Assembly (NCBI RefSeq): GCF_000715075.1
Contig: NC_134096.1
Span: 39,381,804-39,445,803, forward strand
Direction: 5' to 3'
Source of the DNA: Nicotiana tabacum
Taxonomy: Eukaryota > Streptophyta > Magnoliopsida > Solanales > Solanaceae
Length of the DNA stretch: 64,000 nt
A program made the position numbers and the translations under genes. Position 1 is the first letter of the stretch; the number at the start of each line of letters is the position of its first letter. Below are positions 45,561 to 56,151 of this stretch, piece after piece. The notes beneath the pieces are model-generated. The model was not told where the DNA came from and made no database searches. It worked only from the letters and a program-made list of their open reading frames with translations.

Positions 45561-45854
45561 GGCTATCTCAGGATGATATGTCATGGCCTGGGGGCATATT
45601 ATTGATGATATTCGTGTAATTATGTGATATTCCTTGTTTGTGTCATGCATATTACGTGACTTGTGGTGTTGTTTCCAACGTGCTATTCGATGTCTCTGAT
45701 AATACTTGTTGACTTGGGTTGTGATAGTACACTTGCACATGCATACACCGTAATATATCATTTATATCCATTCAGGAGTATGCAACTTGAGATTCTTCGA
45801 TCATGCACATATATTCTTGTATATCTGCTTTCCCAGCGATACGGTTGGACTTTT

Positions 45855-46040
45855 AACATGTGACCACGCCGGGCGATTGGACTTTTGAACCTGTGATCAT
45901 GCCGGGCGGATTGGGATATTGAGCCTCTGATTATACCGGGTGGATTGTGATATTGGCATGTGACTACGTCAGGCGAATTATAATAGTGAGCTTGTGATCA
46001 TGCCAGGCGGATTGTGATATTGGCACGTGAGTTGTCCGTG
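45855..46040 (+). repeat. Minisatellite 2 in family C LTR
   Basis: About five units of 36-40 bp sharing TGTGATCATGCCGGGCGGAT and TTGTGATATTGGCA variants. Confidence 0.68.
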
Positions 46041-46486
46041 CGGTTGTGACTGATAAAGTGGGCACGAGGTGCCATGTGTATATGATTCGTGATTTGCGAC
46101 TCATGATCTGTCATCATGAGGTGTGGTACCTTGGGGTGACTCTTGTTGTATACATGGTATTAGAACTGTTTGATTATTTGGTTATCATTTGTGTTCCTTA
46201 ATTGGTTTTACTGGTACTTTAACTGTGTTCTGATTACTTTGTTGCGTTATAACATGTTTACTCCTTGTTAATATTTCTTGCTTCTACTTTCCATTGCTAG
46301 CGTTATATTGTTATTCTTCCCATGCTTAGCTTTAAATTGATATTTGTTCCTCTGTTAGCTTTATATTAATACTTTGCACGAGTTATTATGTCTAGTAGAT
46401 GTCTTGACTTGTACCTCATCACTAATCCATCGAGGTTAGTCTTGATACTTATTGGGTATCGAATGTGGTGTACTCATACTACGCTT

Positions 46487-46504
46487 CTGCATATTTTTGT
46501 GCAA
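46487..46504 (+). other. Conserved LTR hairpin, family C (+)
   Basis: CTGCA, an 8-nt loop, then TGCAA. The outermost pair is lost compared with the reverse-strand family C copy. Confidence 0.45.
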
Positions 46505-46712
46505 ATCCAAGTGCCTCGGAGTGTGCTGGACGTTTAGTTAGCTATTGTGTTGTGCTACAAGATTTCAAGGTATACCTGCCATTTGCGTTCACAGGCCTCG
46601 GAGTCACCTTCTTTTGCCTTTCATTGTTATTGTTTATTTCCATTCCAGAACAATATTGTATTTAGTGAATTCCATTGTACTTAGTAGAGCTTATGACTTC
46701 GTATTGCACCTT

Positions 46713-47056
46713 ATTTTGGATAAGTCAAAATAAAATACAACTAGTGGTTTTTCTGATGTTGATAAAAGAGAGTCGCCACCTATTCAAGATATATTAGGGT
46801 ACCTATAAGTCTGTGAAATTATTATCCTAATGATCCGCTAACCGACAAAATTTGGGTAAGGGTTCTAGTTATTCTAAGGGGAAGGTGTTAGGCATCCCTT
46901 AAAATCTACCTGAGGTAGCTCCTTAATTAAACTTAGGCTAGGTTCGGGGAAAAAAATATCTACATTCTAGTTAATTAGTGGATAAAGTTACTAAGTAAAA
47001 TTTATAATAAAACATCCAAGTCTTGATTGAAAACTCACTCTTTTGGAAAGGGTTGT
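46713..47056. other. Unassigned repeat-like segment between two LTRs
   Basis: It carries GAGTCGCCACCTATTC and, about 100 bp on, GGGAAGGTGTTAGGCATCCC. I recall similar paired motifs as dispersed in eudicot genomes, but I cannot assign a class. It may be flanking DNA into which the composite element at 47057 inserted. Confidence 0.3.
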
Positions 47057-47411
47057 TGTCACAATCCAAATTTCCCTCCGTAGGATGTCGTGATGGCACC
47101 TAGTTTCTAAGATTAGGTAAGCCTATTACTTACTGAATTAATAGAAGAATTTGACCAAAACTTAATAATTAGGAAATAGAACCTTATTACACAACTTACA
47201 ATTCCTAAAACCGGTAATACAAGTCATAAGCTCTACTGAGTTTGTTACAAAAACCTCTCAATACAATTGTTTCGAAATAGAGATAAACAGTGCAAGTACA
47301 ATAACAGAAGGTGACTCTGAGGCGTGTGAACGCAACAACATGTTTACTTAAGTCTCTACAGCAAGATCCGTACAGGTAGCTAGCGATCGACTGACTCCGA
47401 ATTACCTGGAT

Positions 47412-47429
47412 CTGCACAAAAATATGCAG
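47412..47429 (-). other. Conserved LTR hairpin, family C (-)
   Basis: CTGCA, loop CAAAAATA, TGCAG: a 5-bp stem, 355 bp from the LTR end. Confidence 0.55.
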
Positions 47430-48189
47430 AAGTGTAGTATGAGTATACCACAACGGTACCCAGTAAGTATCAAGACTAACCTTAGTGGAGTAGTGACGAG
47501 AGACAGTCAAGACACCTACTGGACTTGATAACCTAAACAAGTATAGGTATAGAACTAACAGAGTATGATATCTCTACAGAACTACGCATAATGACAACAA
47601 TAATACGGTGCTTGCAATAGGAAATAGAAGCAACAATTTGCAGCGGGACACCACAAGTAATAACACAGTAGAGTAAGCTGGACACAATTTAAATCCGGTG
47701 AAAAACAAATAAAGGAAAGACAAGTCGCAACTTGATAAGAATAACACTTTCGCACCGGGTTTATTCAATAATCCCCACGAAGTACCGAACCTCAAAACTC
47801 ACACAATTCACGGGTCCCAATTAATGAACCCTAATCACTTGGCATCTTGTGCCCTCATTACAACTGATAACTGCACGAACGACTTACGTGCCAATAGAAC
47901 CAATCTCACATATAAGACAAGTAGACGGAGTATGTACAAATGATCGGTAGCATCAATGTTCATCTTCTTAAGCCGATAGGGTGATAAAGTACGTGTATGC
48001 TTGTGCAAGTATTCTATCATAGTTCGAGCCAACAAATAATAGTAGAGAAAATGAACGGCACATAAGGAACGATCCCCAAAATTTGCACCAAGTAAAACTC
48101 ACACAAGTTAGGCACGCCACTACACAAATATCAACAACAATAATGCCCTCATGCCATCACAAGTCATCACAAATCAATCCCTGACATAG

Positions 48190-48330
48190 TCCACCTTGTC
48201 TCGCCACGTTCGCAATAATAAAGTAAATGACCGCCTTGTCTCGCCGCAAGCGCATAATAATATTCTCACCTTGTCTCGCCATATGCACAAACCCACATAT
48301 ATAGCCCATCTTGTCACGCCACATGTGCCA
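48190..48330 (-). repeat. Minisatellite in family C LTR, reverse copy
   Basis: Four units of about 35-41 bp, each starting near CACCTTGTCTCGCC, match minisatellite 1 of the + strand family C LTR in inverted orientation. Confidence 0.68.
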
Positions 48331-49544
48331 GTATCACGGCAGAAACCTCGTGCAAACACCCGAACAAAACCTCCCAACGATATCACATGCCAAAAACACA
48401 ACATCACAATAGAATGACTTTCATAACATGTGCCCATATGCCATAATATTTCATCTAAAAAGTGTCAATACCACAACTGCGCAAAGCCCACGACTTAACA
48501 AACTGAGTACAACAGCAATAACAACAACAATAGCGCGAGAATACGACAAGTAAATTAACTCAAGAGCTTTGGATCACAAAGAAGCGGTAGAACGAGCTCA
48601 CAAAGAATAAACACAATAGGGAATACTAGTCTCAATAAGAATGGCTCAACAAAGGAGAAATAATATGTAACAAATGATTCCAAATAAGGATGAGGCAACT
48701 ACGATAAAGGATAACTAAACTTTATTTAGGGTTGAGCAATTACGAAGAGATGCAACAAATTCAATTAAGGATAAAAAGTGGAAAAGATAATCGAAACCTC
48801 AAATAAGGATAGACAATTACAGAAGAGATAATAATAATTTCAATTAAGGATAAGCAATTAGGAAAGGATAGCATGGAAATCGAAGAGACAACAACTTCAG
48901 TTAAGGCACACAAGAGTAAAATAGGCAATAAGGGTTGAACATGGAGCAATTAATTCCAATTAAGACATGTAGAGGTGAAACTAGTAAATGGGGAACTTAA
49001 CATAACAAAATAACTTCATATCTAATGAACATAAGAACCAAAGAGCCTTAAAAGGTCAACTTCCCACAAATAAGCCCGAGCACGTACTCATCACCTCGCG
49101 TACACGGACTTCACATGACACAATTATCACCAAAGACTCAATACCTAAGGAGTAGTTTCCCTCACACAAAGTTAGGCAAGATACTTACCTCAAACCACGC
49201 TCAATCAATCAATTAGTAGGTTTATCCCTCAATTTCCAACTCCGAACGACTTGAATCTATCCAAAATAATTTCATACTATAATTATAACTATAGGAAACT
49301 AATTTAAAAAATAAAATAATGATCTTAGCTAAGAAATGAAAAATCGCTCCAAAAAGTCTACTCGGGCTCGCGTCTCGAAACCTGACCAAAATAAAAAAAA
49401 CGAACACTTACCCCAATGAGTTTCTTTAAAAACCCACGCAAAATCTCCCAAAATCGAGGTCTAGAACTCAAAATATATTAAAAATATCAAACCCTCGACA
49501 TATAAGATTCTGCCCAGAACTTCCGAATTTGGGTACAAGGAAGC

Positions 49545-49845
49545 GCAAATGTGCTCTCGCATTTGCGAGAAAATGTTCGCATCTGCGAACTCAACTGGCC
49601 ATCCCAGTGGCTGCACCTGCTCAAAAAGAGTCGCACTTGTGACACCCCAAAAGCGCACAAATAGCCGTAGAAGCGGACAGCTTCGCATTTGCAATCAATG
49701 GGCCGCAAAAGCGGCCATCGCATCTGCGATAAATTCTCTGCAGAAGCGAAGTCCCCCCCTCAGGCCTCAATATCGTAGAAGCGACATAACCTTCGTAGAA
49801 GCGGCTCCGCATCTGCGATCAAACCTCCGCAGAAGCGGATACACC
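49545..49845. repeat. CpG-rich palindrome cluster, family C (-)
   Basis: TCGCATTTGCGA, TCGCATCTGCGA and CCGCAGAAGCGG variants in both orientations. Overlapping open frames on both strands here are repeat artefacts. Confidence 0.75.
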
Positions 49846-50534
49846 AAAAACAGACCTAATCACGAGCAATAAAATCATCTAAAACTCGTCTGAAACACAC
49901 TCGGGGTCCACGCCCAAACATACCGACAAGTTCCATAACATAACACGGACCCGCTCAATGTCTCAAATCACATCTAACAACGTTGGAACTATGAATCGCA
50001 CCATGAATCGAGCTTATTAAATTTTGAATATTCTAACTTCTAAAACCCATGCCGAAACACATCAAATCAACCCGGAAAGACGTCAAATGTTGTGTGCAAA
50101 TTCCAAATGACATAACGGAGCTAATCTAACTCTCAAAATCGCATTCCGAACCCGATATCACCAAAGTCAACTCTCGATCAAACCCCTCAACCTTCCAAAA
50201 ACTTCAACTTTCCAAATTTTGCCGAAATGCTTCAAATTACCATACGGGCCTCCAAATCCAAATCCAGACGCACGCCAATATCCAAAATCACCATATGAAA
50301 CTATTGGAACCATAAAAATACCATTTCGGAGTCGTCTACACAGAAGTCAAATTCCGGTCAACTCTTACCGCTTAAGCTTCTAAAACATGAATCCTTCTTC
50401 CACATCAATCCCGAGTCATCCAAAGTCCGAACTCGACTATGCACGCACGTCATAACACATAATACGGAACTGCTCGAGACCTTAAGCCACTGAATGGAGC
50501 GCTAATACTTAAAATGACCGGTCGGGTCATTACA

Positions 50535-50769
50535 TTCTCCCCTTCTTAAACAAGCGTTTGTCTTCGAACGTGCCAAGAATCGTCCATAAGTCATCAAATC
50601 ACTGAATGTATTTATCCTACATACACCCGCGGGTGATCCCACGTCACGCCAATCCATATAGACCCGACGACACCATCTCAACTGAGATTTGTCCCCTCCG
50701 CCAATACTAATAAGCCTTAGAACCAAATTTCTCATCATCCCATCGTTCCCAAAAGACCCGATTACCGCA
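50535..50769 (-). other. Polypurine tract and internal remnant before the 3' LTR
   Basis: The reverse strand reads TTTAAGAAGGGGAGAA (50550-50535) just before the LTR, with the family-typical CGTTCGAAGACAAACG slightly upstream. The rest up to gag has no recognisable domain. Confidence 0.6.
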
Positions 50770-51021
50770 TCAACACAAGGTACAAACCTCAACCAGCTGC
50801 GACAACTTATGCCTACGCCCACAGGGCATAACCACACGATATAACACATCACACATATGCCCTGGCTCCACTGCTGGTAGTGCTGCTCGAGCTCTGGGCT
50901 GAGCTCTGCCCCTGCCTCGGCCTCTGGCACGGCCTCGGCCTCGACCTCTGCCCCTCGTAGGAGCTGCCACTGGGGGCTCCGGCTGTTGTCCAGCTGAAGA
51001 CATAGCTCGTGTTCTCGCCAT
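50770..51021 (-). pseudogene. Family D gag N-terminus (truncated)
   Basis: ATG at 51021 starts MARTRAMSSAGQQPEPPVAAP, followed by an Arg/Gly repeat (residues about 25-48) and an Ala/Pro stretch. The frame ends after 83 codons in unrelated sequence. The start is chosen because MARTRA matches the family A start MVRTRAT and because the acceptor CTTCCGCAG ends at the base before it. The basic N-terminus probably binds RNA. No capsid, protease or pol is left in this element. Confidence 0.7.
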
Positions 51022-51203
51022 CTGCGGAAGGAAAAGAATAGAAGAGTTCAATCAGCAATGAGAGAACATAACTGCACGATAGAGAAGAATAGAAGTGAAA
51101 TTTGTTCCTAAATTTCATAGCCTATCGAAGATAAGTACATACGTCTCTGTACCAATCCTCCAGACTCTATTAAGCCTGCTCGTGAATTGTGAGACCTAGG
51201 CAA

Positions 51204-51221
51204 CCTAGTGCTCTGATACCA
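51204..51221 (-). other. Primer binding site, family D
   Basis: The reverse strand reads TGGTATCAGAGCACTAGG, the intact initiator-Met tRNA complement, 3 bp after the LTR end. Confidence 0.9.
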
Positions 51222-51623
51222 ACTTGTCATGACCAGGAATTTCCCTCATTGTGGGACCGTGATGGCGCCTAACATTTCACTTGCTAGGCAAGACAATGTT
51301 AGAGGATTATTAAGACAATCCTTATTCAATTCAATAAATCACAGCAAATAAGGTAAAACGAATTAAAGCGAGTGCGGAATAATATAACAACCTCAATATT
51401 TACTACAATCCAGATCTGGAGTCACAATTCACAAACTTCTAGGATTTACTACAAGTACAAGTCTGAATGAAATACAACTGTTGGGACAAAAGAAACAGTA
51501 AAAAAAATAGAAAAGATCGACGGGGACTTCAAGGTATGCGAACGCCAACAGATCTACCTTGAGTCTCCAATGAACTAGTCTGAGCTGCTACGCCTCTCGA
51601 TCAGTTGGGACCAGTACCAAGAT

Positions 51624-51640
51624 CTGCACATGAAGTGCAG
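51624..51640 (-). other. Conserved LTR hairpin, family D
   Basis: CTGCAC, loop ATGAA, GTGCAG: a perfect 6-bp stem, 399 bp from the LTR end. Confidence 0.65.
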
Positions 51641-51913
51641 AGTGCAGTATCAGTACAACCGACCCCATGTACTGGTAAGTGTCGAGCCTAACCTCGACGA
51701 AGTAGTGACGAGGCTATGACAAGACACCTACATAACAAACCTGTGCAATTTAACGGTATATGTACAAATAACAGCAAGGAAAAACTTGACAGGTAATATT
51801 GGGAGGGGAAACATGCTGAGGGGAATACGAGATAGAGAACTATAGCAGAATGGCAACTTGAACAGCCAATATACTATGAACCAATAAGACCAAGTAAACA
51901 CAGTAAAGGAAAA

Positions 51914-52225
51914 ATGTACGGCATCACCCTTCGTGCTTTTACTCTCAACCTCACCATAAAATCAATAGAAACTACACGACATCACCCTTCATGCATTAAC
52001 TCTCATAACATGGCACGACATCACCCTTCGTGCTTTTACTCTCAACCTCACCATAAAATCAATAGAAATGGCACGACATCACCCTTCATGCATTAACTCT
52101 CATAACATGGCACGACATCACCCTTTGTGCATTAACACTCACAATATGGCATGGCATCACCCTTCGTGCATTAACACTCACAATATGGCACGGTATCACC
52201 CTTCGTGCATTAACACTCTCCCTTA
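51914..52225. repeat. Minisatellite in family D LTR
   Basis: Six to seven units sharing GGCACGACATCACCCTTCGTGC. Some are about 39 bp (CATTAACACTCACAATAT) and some longer (TTTTACTCTCAACCTCACC...). The open frames across it are repetitive by-products. Confidence 0.8.
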
Positions 52226-53104
52226 CCATAATGCATTAAAAACAATAACAACAGGGAGACAAAATAACAAGTACAAGCTTTACTTCAACATTTGGTTCCA
52301 CAATATCGACCTCAACTTCGGAATCAATACTCAATTATCACCAGAAGATCTGTAAACATGATAAGAACGATCAATTTAATAATACTAGTCTAAACATGGA
52401 TAACATGAACAAAGGAAGCTATAATTGCAGGAAACCAAGCCCTACCAGCATGCTTTAACCCGACTACAACGCATAAGTACTCGTCACCTCACATTTAAGT
52501 TGTTCCCCAATATTTAAACATGTAGCAAATAGACAAGCAAGTCATATTCCCTCAAGTCAAGGTTAATCACGACACTTACCTTGCTCCAAAGGCCACTCAA
52601 TGCTCAATTACCGCTTTTCCTCTAGAATCCACCTCCAAACCACTCGTATATATCAACAAACGACTCAATAATATCAAATATTGCTATAGAAATCAATTAC
52701 AATGCATAAATTTAGATTCCCCAAACTTTCCCCAAAAGGTTAAAAATCAACACCGAGCCCGCTTGGTCAAAACCTGAGGTTCGAACCAAAATTCATTCAC
52801 CCATTCACCCCCGAGCATGATTATATAATTAGTTTTGGAATCCGATCCCAAATTGAGGTCTAAATCCCCAATTTCCAAAACCCCCCAATCCTTCTTCAAT
52901 CCATAGTATTCTACCATGAAAGAACAAAGATTAGGGCTAGGAATTTAATGGGTGATGTTAGAAATGGAAGAAAATGAGTTAAAGAGTACAAACCTATGAA
53001 TTGATGTTGAGTTTTCTCTTCAAAATCTCTCCTAGGCTGAGTTCTAATGGAAGGGATATGAAATTTTGGAAAACTCCCGCTACTGTTCTCTTTTAAGTCA
53101 CAGG

Positions 53105-53400
53105 CGTCAGGCCTTCTTCGCATTCGCGAAGGGCCTGCCGCGTTCGCAATGAGCAGCAGCCCGAGTGGCTTTCGCGTTTGCGAGTCCTCCTTCGCGTTCA
53201 CGAAGGCTGTTACCGCCTGGCCTTCGCGTTCGCGAGCCAATGCTCACGTTCGCGTAGAAGAATGACTGACCCCTCCCCCAGGTCCCTAAAGCTTCGCGTT
53301 CATGAGAAGCTGGTCGCGTTCACGAAGGGTAAGGCCCCCATTGCTTCGCGTTCGCGATTAAGAAAATTACTCTCGCGAACGCGAAAAAGACGACACCAGA
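53105..53400. repeat. CpG-rich palindrome cluster, family D
   Basis: Repeated TTCGCGTTCGCGAA-type palindromes with decay by single substitutions, about 720-1020 bp from the LTR start. Confidence 0.8.
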
Positions 53401-54127
53401 TAACAGCTGAAGCATAAAAAAAACAGAATGTTTTAAGTTTCAAAACACTCGTAGCCTATCTGAAACTCACCCGAGCCCTCGGGGCTCCAAACCAATTATG
53501 CACACAAGTCCAAAAATCTCATACGAACTCGCTCGCACAAACAAAATACCAAAATAACGCCGAGAACTACGAATCAGACACCAAAACAAATGAAACTTTC
53601 AAGAAAACTTTAAAACTTCTATTTTTACAACCGAACGTCCGAATCATGTCAAATCAACTCTGTTTCTCACCAAATTCAACAGACAAGTCATAAATATTTA
53701 TAGTGGACCTGTACCAGGCTCCAGAACCAAAATATGGACCCTGTATCAACAAGACCAAGCATCAGTCAATTCTTAAAAACTACTAAACTTTCAGACTTTC
53801 AATTTTCAAAAAGAATTCATAACTCGAGCTAGGGACTTCCGAATTCGATTCCGGGCATACGCCCAAGTCCCAAATTACGATACGGACCCACATGGACTGT
53901 TAAAATACGGATCTGGGTCCATTTGCTCAAAACGTTGACCGAAGTCAACTTAAATATATTTCTAAGACAAAATTCTTATTTTTATCAGTTTTTAACATAT
54001 AAGCCTTCCGAAAGAACACCCGGACTGCGCACGCAAATCAAGAAAGAATAAAATGAGGTTTTTGATACCTCAAAACACAAAATTAGGTTCTAAAATATAA
54101 GATGACCTATCGGGTCATCACAGTTCT

Positions 54128-54372
54128 TGTGAATTAAACTTTTAGGGTATGAACTGAATTTTTAGGGGTAAGTGTTGAACTTTTTGGATAGAGTTTATAT
54201 TTTATGAGGTTAATTGAATTGTTTAGGGTATGGGTTGAACTTTTAAGATATGAATTGAACTTTTAGAGGTAATGGTTGAACTGTTTGGATATGAATTAAA
54301 CTTTTAGGATATAAATTAAACTTTTTAGAGTAAATTGAACTTTTAGGATATGAATTGAACTTATAGTACATC
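54128..54372 (+). repeat. Degenerate tandem repeat, about 25-bp unit
   Basis: TGAACTTTTAGGGTATGAAT variants recur about eight to ten times from 54128 to 54372, with drifting spacing. Confidence 0.7.
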
Positions 54373-54539
54373 TTTAAATTGATTGAATTATAATTAATTA
54401 TATTTACTATAATTTAGTTTTGGTGTAATTAGTAAAAATTAATTATCTTAATTAACTAAAAATAATTTAATTAATTTATAATTGTAGAATAAATTAAGTA
54501 GTTCTAATACTTATGGAAATATCTCCATTTTTTTGTAGA

Positions 54540-54944
54540 TTGCGGGAGGATTTTGTAGAAGGAGTTGATGACTTTATTAGACATGCAATGTCACTTTCAT
54601 CATACCAAATTGGAGTAATTAGGTGCCCTTGTGTCAAGTGCGTTTGTATAAAGTTTAAAAAACTGGAGGAAGTTATGCTTCATCTTTATAGGAAGGGGTT
54701 TATAGAGAATTACTTTGTGTGGATTAATCATGGAGAGATAGATGGTAGCCATGGAATAATTCATAACATGGTTGTTGGTAAAAGTAGTAGGTCGGTGGAG
54801 AATACAAATCATGATTCTAGAATTTAGGATATGGTTGCGGATGCTTTTGGGATGCACTCCGGGGGCGAGCCCAATGAAAATGTTGAACAAACTCCTAATG
54901 ACGATGCAAAACGTTTTTATGAACAGTTAGAGGAAGCTAGTCGT
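54540..54944 (+). pseudogene. CACTA transposase N-terminal domain (truncated)
   Basis: Starts after an acceptor-like TTTTTTTGTAG. It shows the transposase-associated domain: FVEGVDDFIRHAMS, then the Cys motif IRCPCVKCVC, then VMLHLYRKGFIENYFVWINHGE. One in-frame TAG lies at 54825; the frame continues with DMVADAFGMHSG. The catalytic transposase body that should follow is absent: the frame meets the second gene at about 54945. The complete protein would cut at the CACTA ends. Confidence 0.78.
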
Positions 54945-56151
54945 CCACTACTTGGACTGATTTCCCATTCTCGCTGAAGGAGCAAATTTTCAATCAGTTT
55001 AAGGTATAAATATTCTTTTAAGCAGTTTAATAATTTATATTTATGATGTTTTCATCTAATATTTAACTTTTGAAATGCAGAGCAAATGTGTATGGGAAGA
55101 CCGCTATAGTGACGAAGTGGCTGTAAATTTTCATCATAAAGCTCGTAAGGGATTGGAGGATCATTTCTCGGATGGTAGAAAGAAGAACAAGAGGCCTGAC
55201 TGGTGTCTGCAACATTTATGGGATGATTTGTTAAGGCAATGGCAGATCGAGGATTTCTAACAGAGGAGCGAAAAAGGAAAGAAAGCTCGCTCATCCGAGA
55301 AGGGAGGCTCCTTGCACACCGGGGGTGCTATCAGCATCGGGACAATAAAAAGAAGATTGGTAATTGCTTAAATTATTTTACTTTTCTAAGTATATCAATT
55401 CTATTTATTAACTAAATTAATTTGTTTCAGGAAAAGAAGTATGAGCATCCAATGAGCTATTTAAGGAGACGCATATTTTAAAGAAGAAGAAAGAGAGGGA
55501 TGGAGATAGGTGGGTCGAGGACCGGGCAGAGACTGCATATGTAAGCTTTCAATTTTCTTTAAGTGTTATAATTTACTTTTATAAGAATTTTTAAATACTA
55601 ATTTAATTTAAAATAATGTAGGGTTGCTACCAAAGTAACGTGGAGAAATTCATTCGTAGTCAGCCAGCTGGTGAATCGGGTGAGCCAACCCAACCTTTGG
55701 ACGAGGATGCTGAAAGAATATGGTTGGAGGTTGTTGGCGGTCCAAAATGGGAGAAGGTATACGTCCTACGAAAATATTACATCGCTATAGGTGTGGAATG
55801 CAAGGAATAGGGACTTCCTCACAGGGCGAGGAACTTAATAGGGAGAGCCTCTCGGCTATGCAGGAGACAGTGACAAAGCTTACATCTGAGCTAGAAGCGG
55901 CCAAGGAAAGAGAAAGGCTTAGAGATGCTAAATTCCTTGGTATGCAAGCTCAGATCAGAACTCTCCTTTCTACTGGAGCTTTTCTGTTGCCCCGATCTAG
56001 TGAGTCATCGCTAGAGGCTCAACCTCCACGTGATCGTTCCTCCCGTCCTCCTCGTGATCGTTCCTCCCATCCTCCACAAGACCGTTCTCTATACCGTCTT
56101 GTAGATGAAAGTTCATCAGATGGTGATGATGTTGTAGAAAATACCCCTTGA
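54945..56151 (+). pseudogene. CACTA second protein (Transposase_24-like), broken
   Basis: Exon pieces with GT...AG borders: to 55001 (SLKEQIFNQFK), 55080 to about 55360 (DWCLQHLWDDLLRQW, LHTGGAISIGTIKRR), from about 55431 (KKYEHPMSY, RWVEDRAETAY), and from about 55620 (SNVEKFIRSQ, RIWLEVVGGPKW). The C-terminal coiled coil, ESLSAMQETVTKLTSELEAA, lies in the frame open from 55720 to 56151 and ends in three RDRSS-type repeats and an acidic tail. Stops at 55258 and about 55480 and a frameshift near 55790 inactivate it. Such proteins accompany the transposase and probably bind the subterminal repeats. Confidence 0.75.

Larger units (their letters stand above)
43426..46712 (+). repeat. Family C LTR, + strand, truncated
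   Basis: Starts TGTAACGACTCGATCG and matches the reverse-strand LTR at 47057-50534 in inverted orientation at roughly 70-75% in the stretches compared. Similarity stops near 46712, about 150 bp before the expected end. No primer site or internal region follows, so it is a truncated solo LTR. It contains a palindrome cluster (44130-44400), a GGGTAAGTT donor near 44440, two minisatellites and the hairpin at 46487-46504. No open frame in it is supported. Confidence 0.78.
47057..50534 (-). repeat. Family C LTR, reverse strand (3' LTR position)
   Basis: Complete 3.48-kb LTR from TGTAATGACC at 50534 to TTGTGACA at 47057. It contains the palindrome cluster 49845-49545, the donor GGGGTAAGTG near 49410, the minisatellite 48190-48330 and the hairpin 47412-47429. 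Confidence 0.82.
51022..52993 (-). other. Predicted 5'-leader intron, family D
   Basis: Seen: a strong acceptor, TTTTCCTTCCGCAG, ending at 51022 next to the gag ATG. The donor candidate at 52993 reads GTTTGT, weaker than the GTAAG of families B and C. Inferred by analogy with those families. Confidence 0.35.
47057..54122 (-). mobile_element. Composite Tekay-like element with unlike LTRs (C-type and D-type)
   Basis: In element order: a family D LTR (54122-51225), a Met-tRNA primer site, a short gag start, a 690-bp internal remnant, a polypurine tract, then a C-type LTR of 3.48 kb (50534-47057). The two LTRs share layout but differ in sequence, in minisatellites and in length. Flanks GTTGT (47052-47056) and GTTCT (54123-54127) match at 4 of 5 bases, a possible mutated target duplication. 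Either recombination between relatives or a deletion joining two elements would explain it. Confidence 0.65.
51225..54122 (-). repeat. Family D LTR (5' LTR position)
   Basis: 2.9 kb from TGTGATGACCC at 54122 to GTCATGACA at 51225, beside the primer site. Its palindrome cluster is of the CGCGTTCGCGAA type, closest to family A. It also has its own minisatellite and the hairpin at 51624-51640. Confidence 0.85.

Noticed and set aside
43844..49872. Many short open frames across the family C LTRs
   Set aside because: LTRs are non-coding; the frames are not shared between the two family C copies.
51204..51221. Possible tRNA gene because of tRNA-like sequence
   Set aside because: It is only the 18-nt primer site complementary to a tRNA 3' end; no cloverleaf is present.
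51914..52355. His/Ser-rich repeated open frames in the family D LTR
   Set aside because: They are translations of the 39-56-bp minisatellite; no start context or domain.
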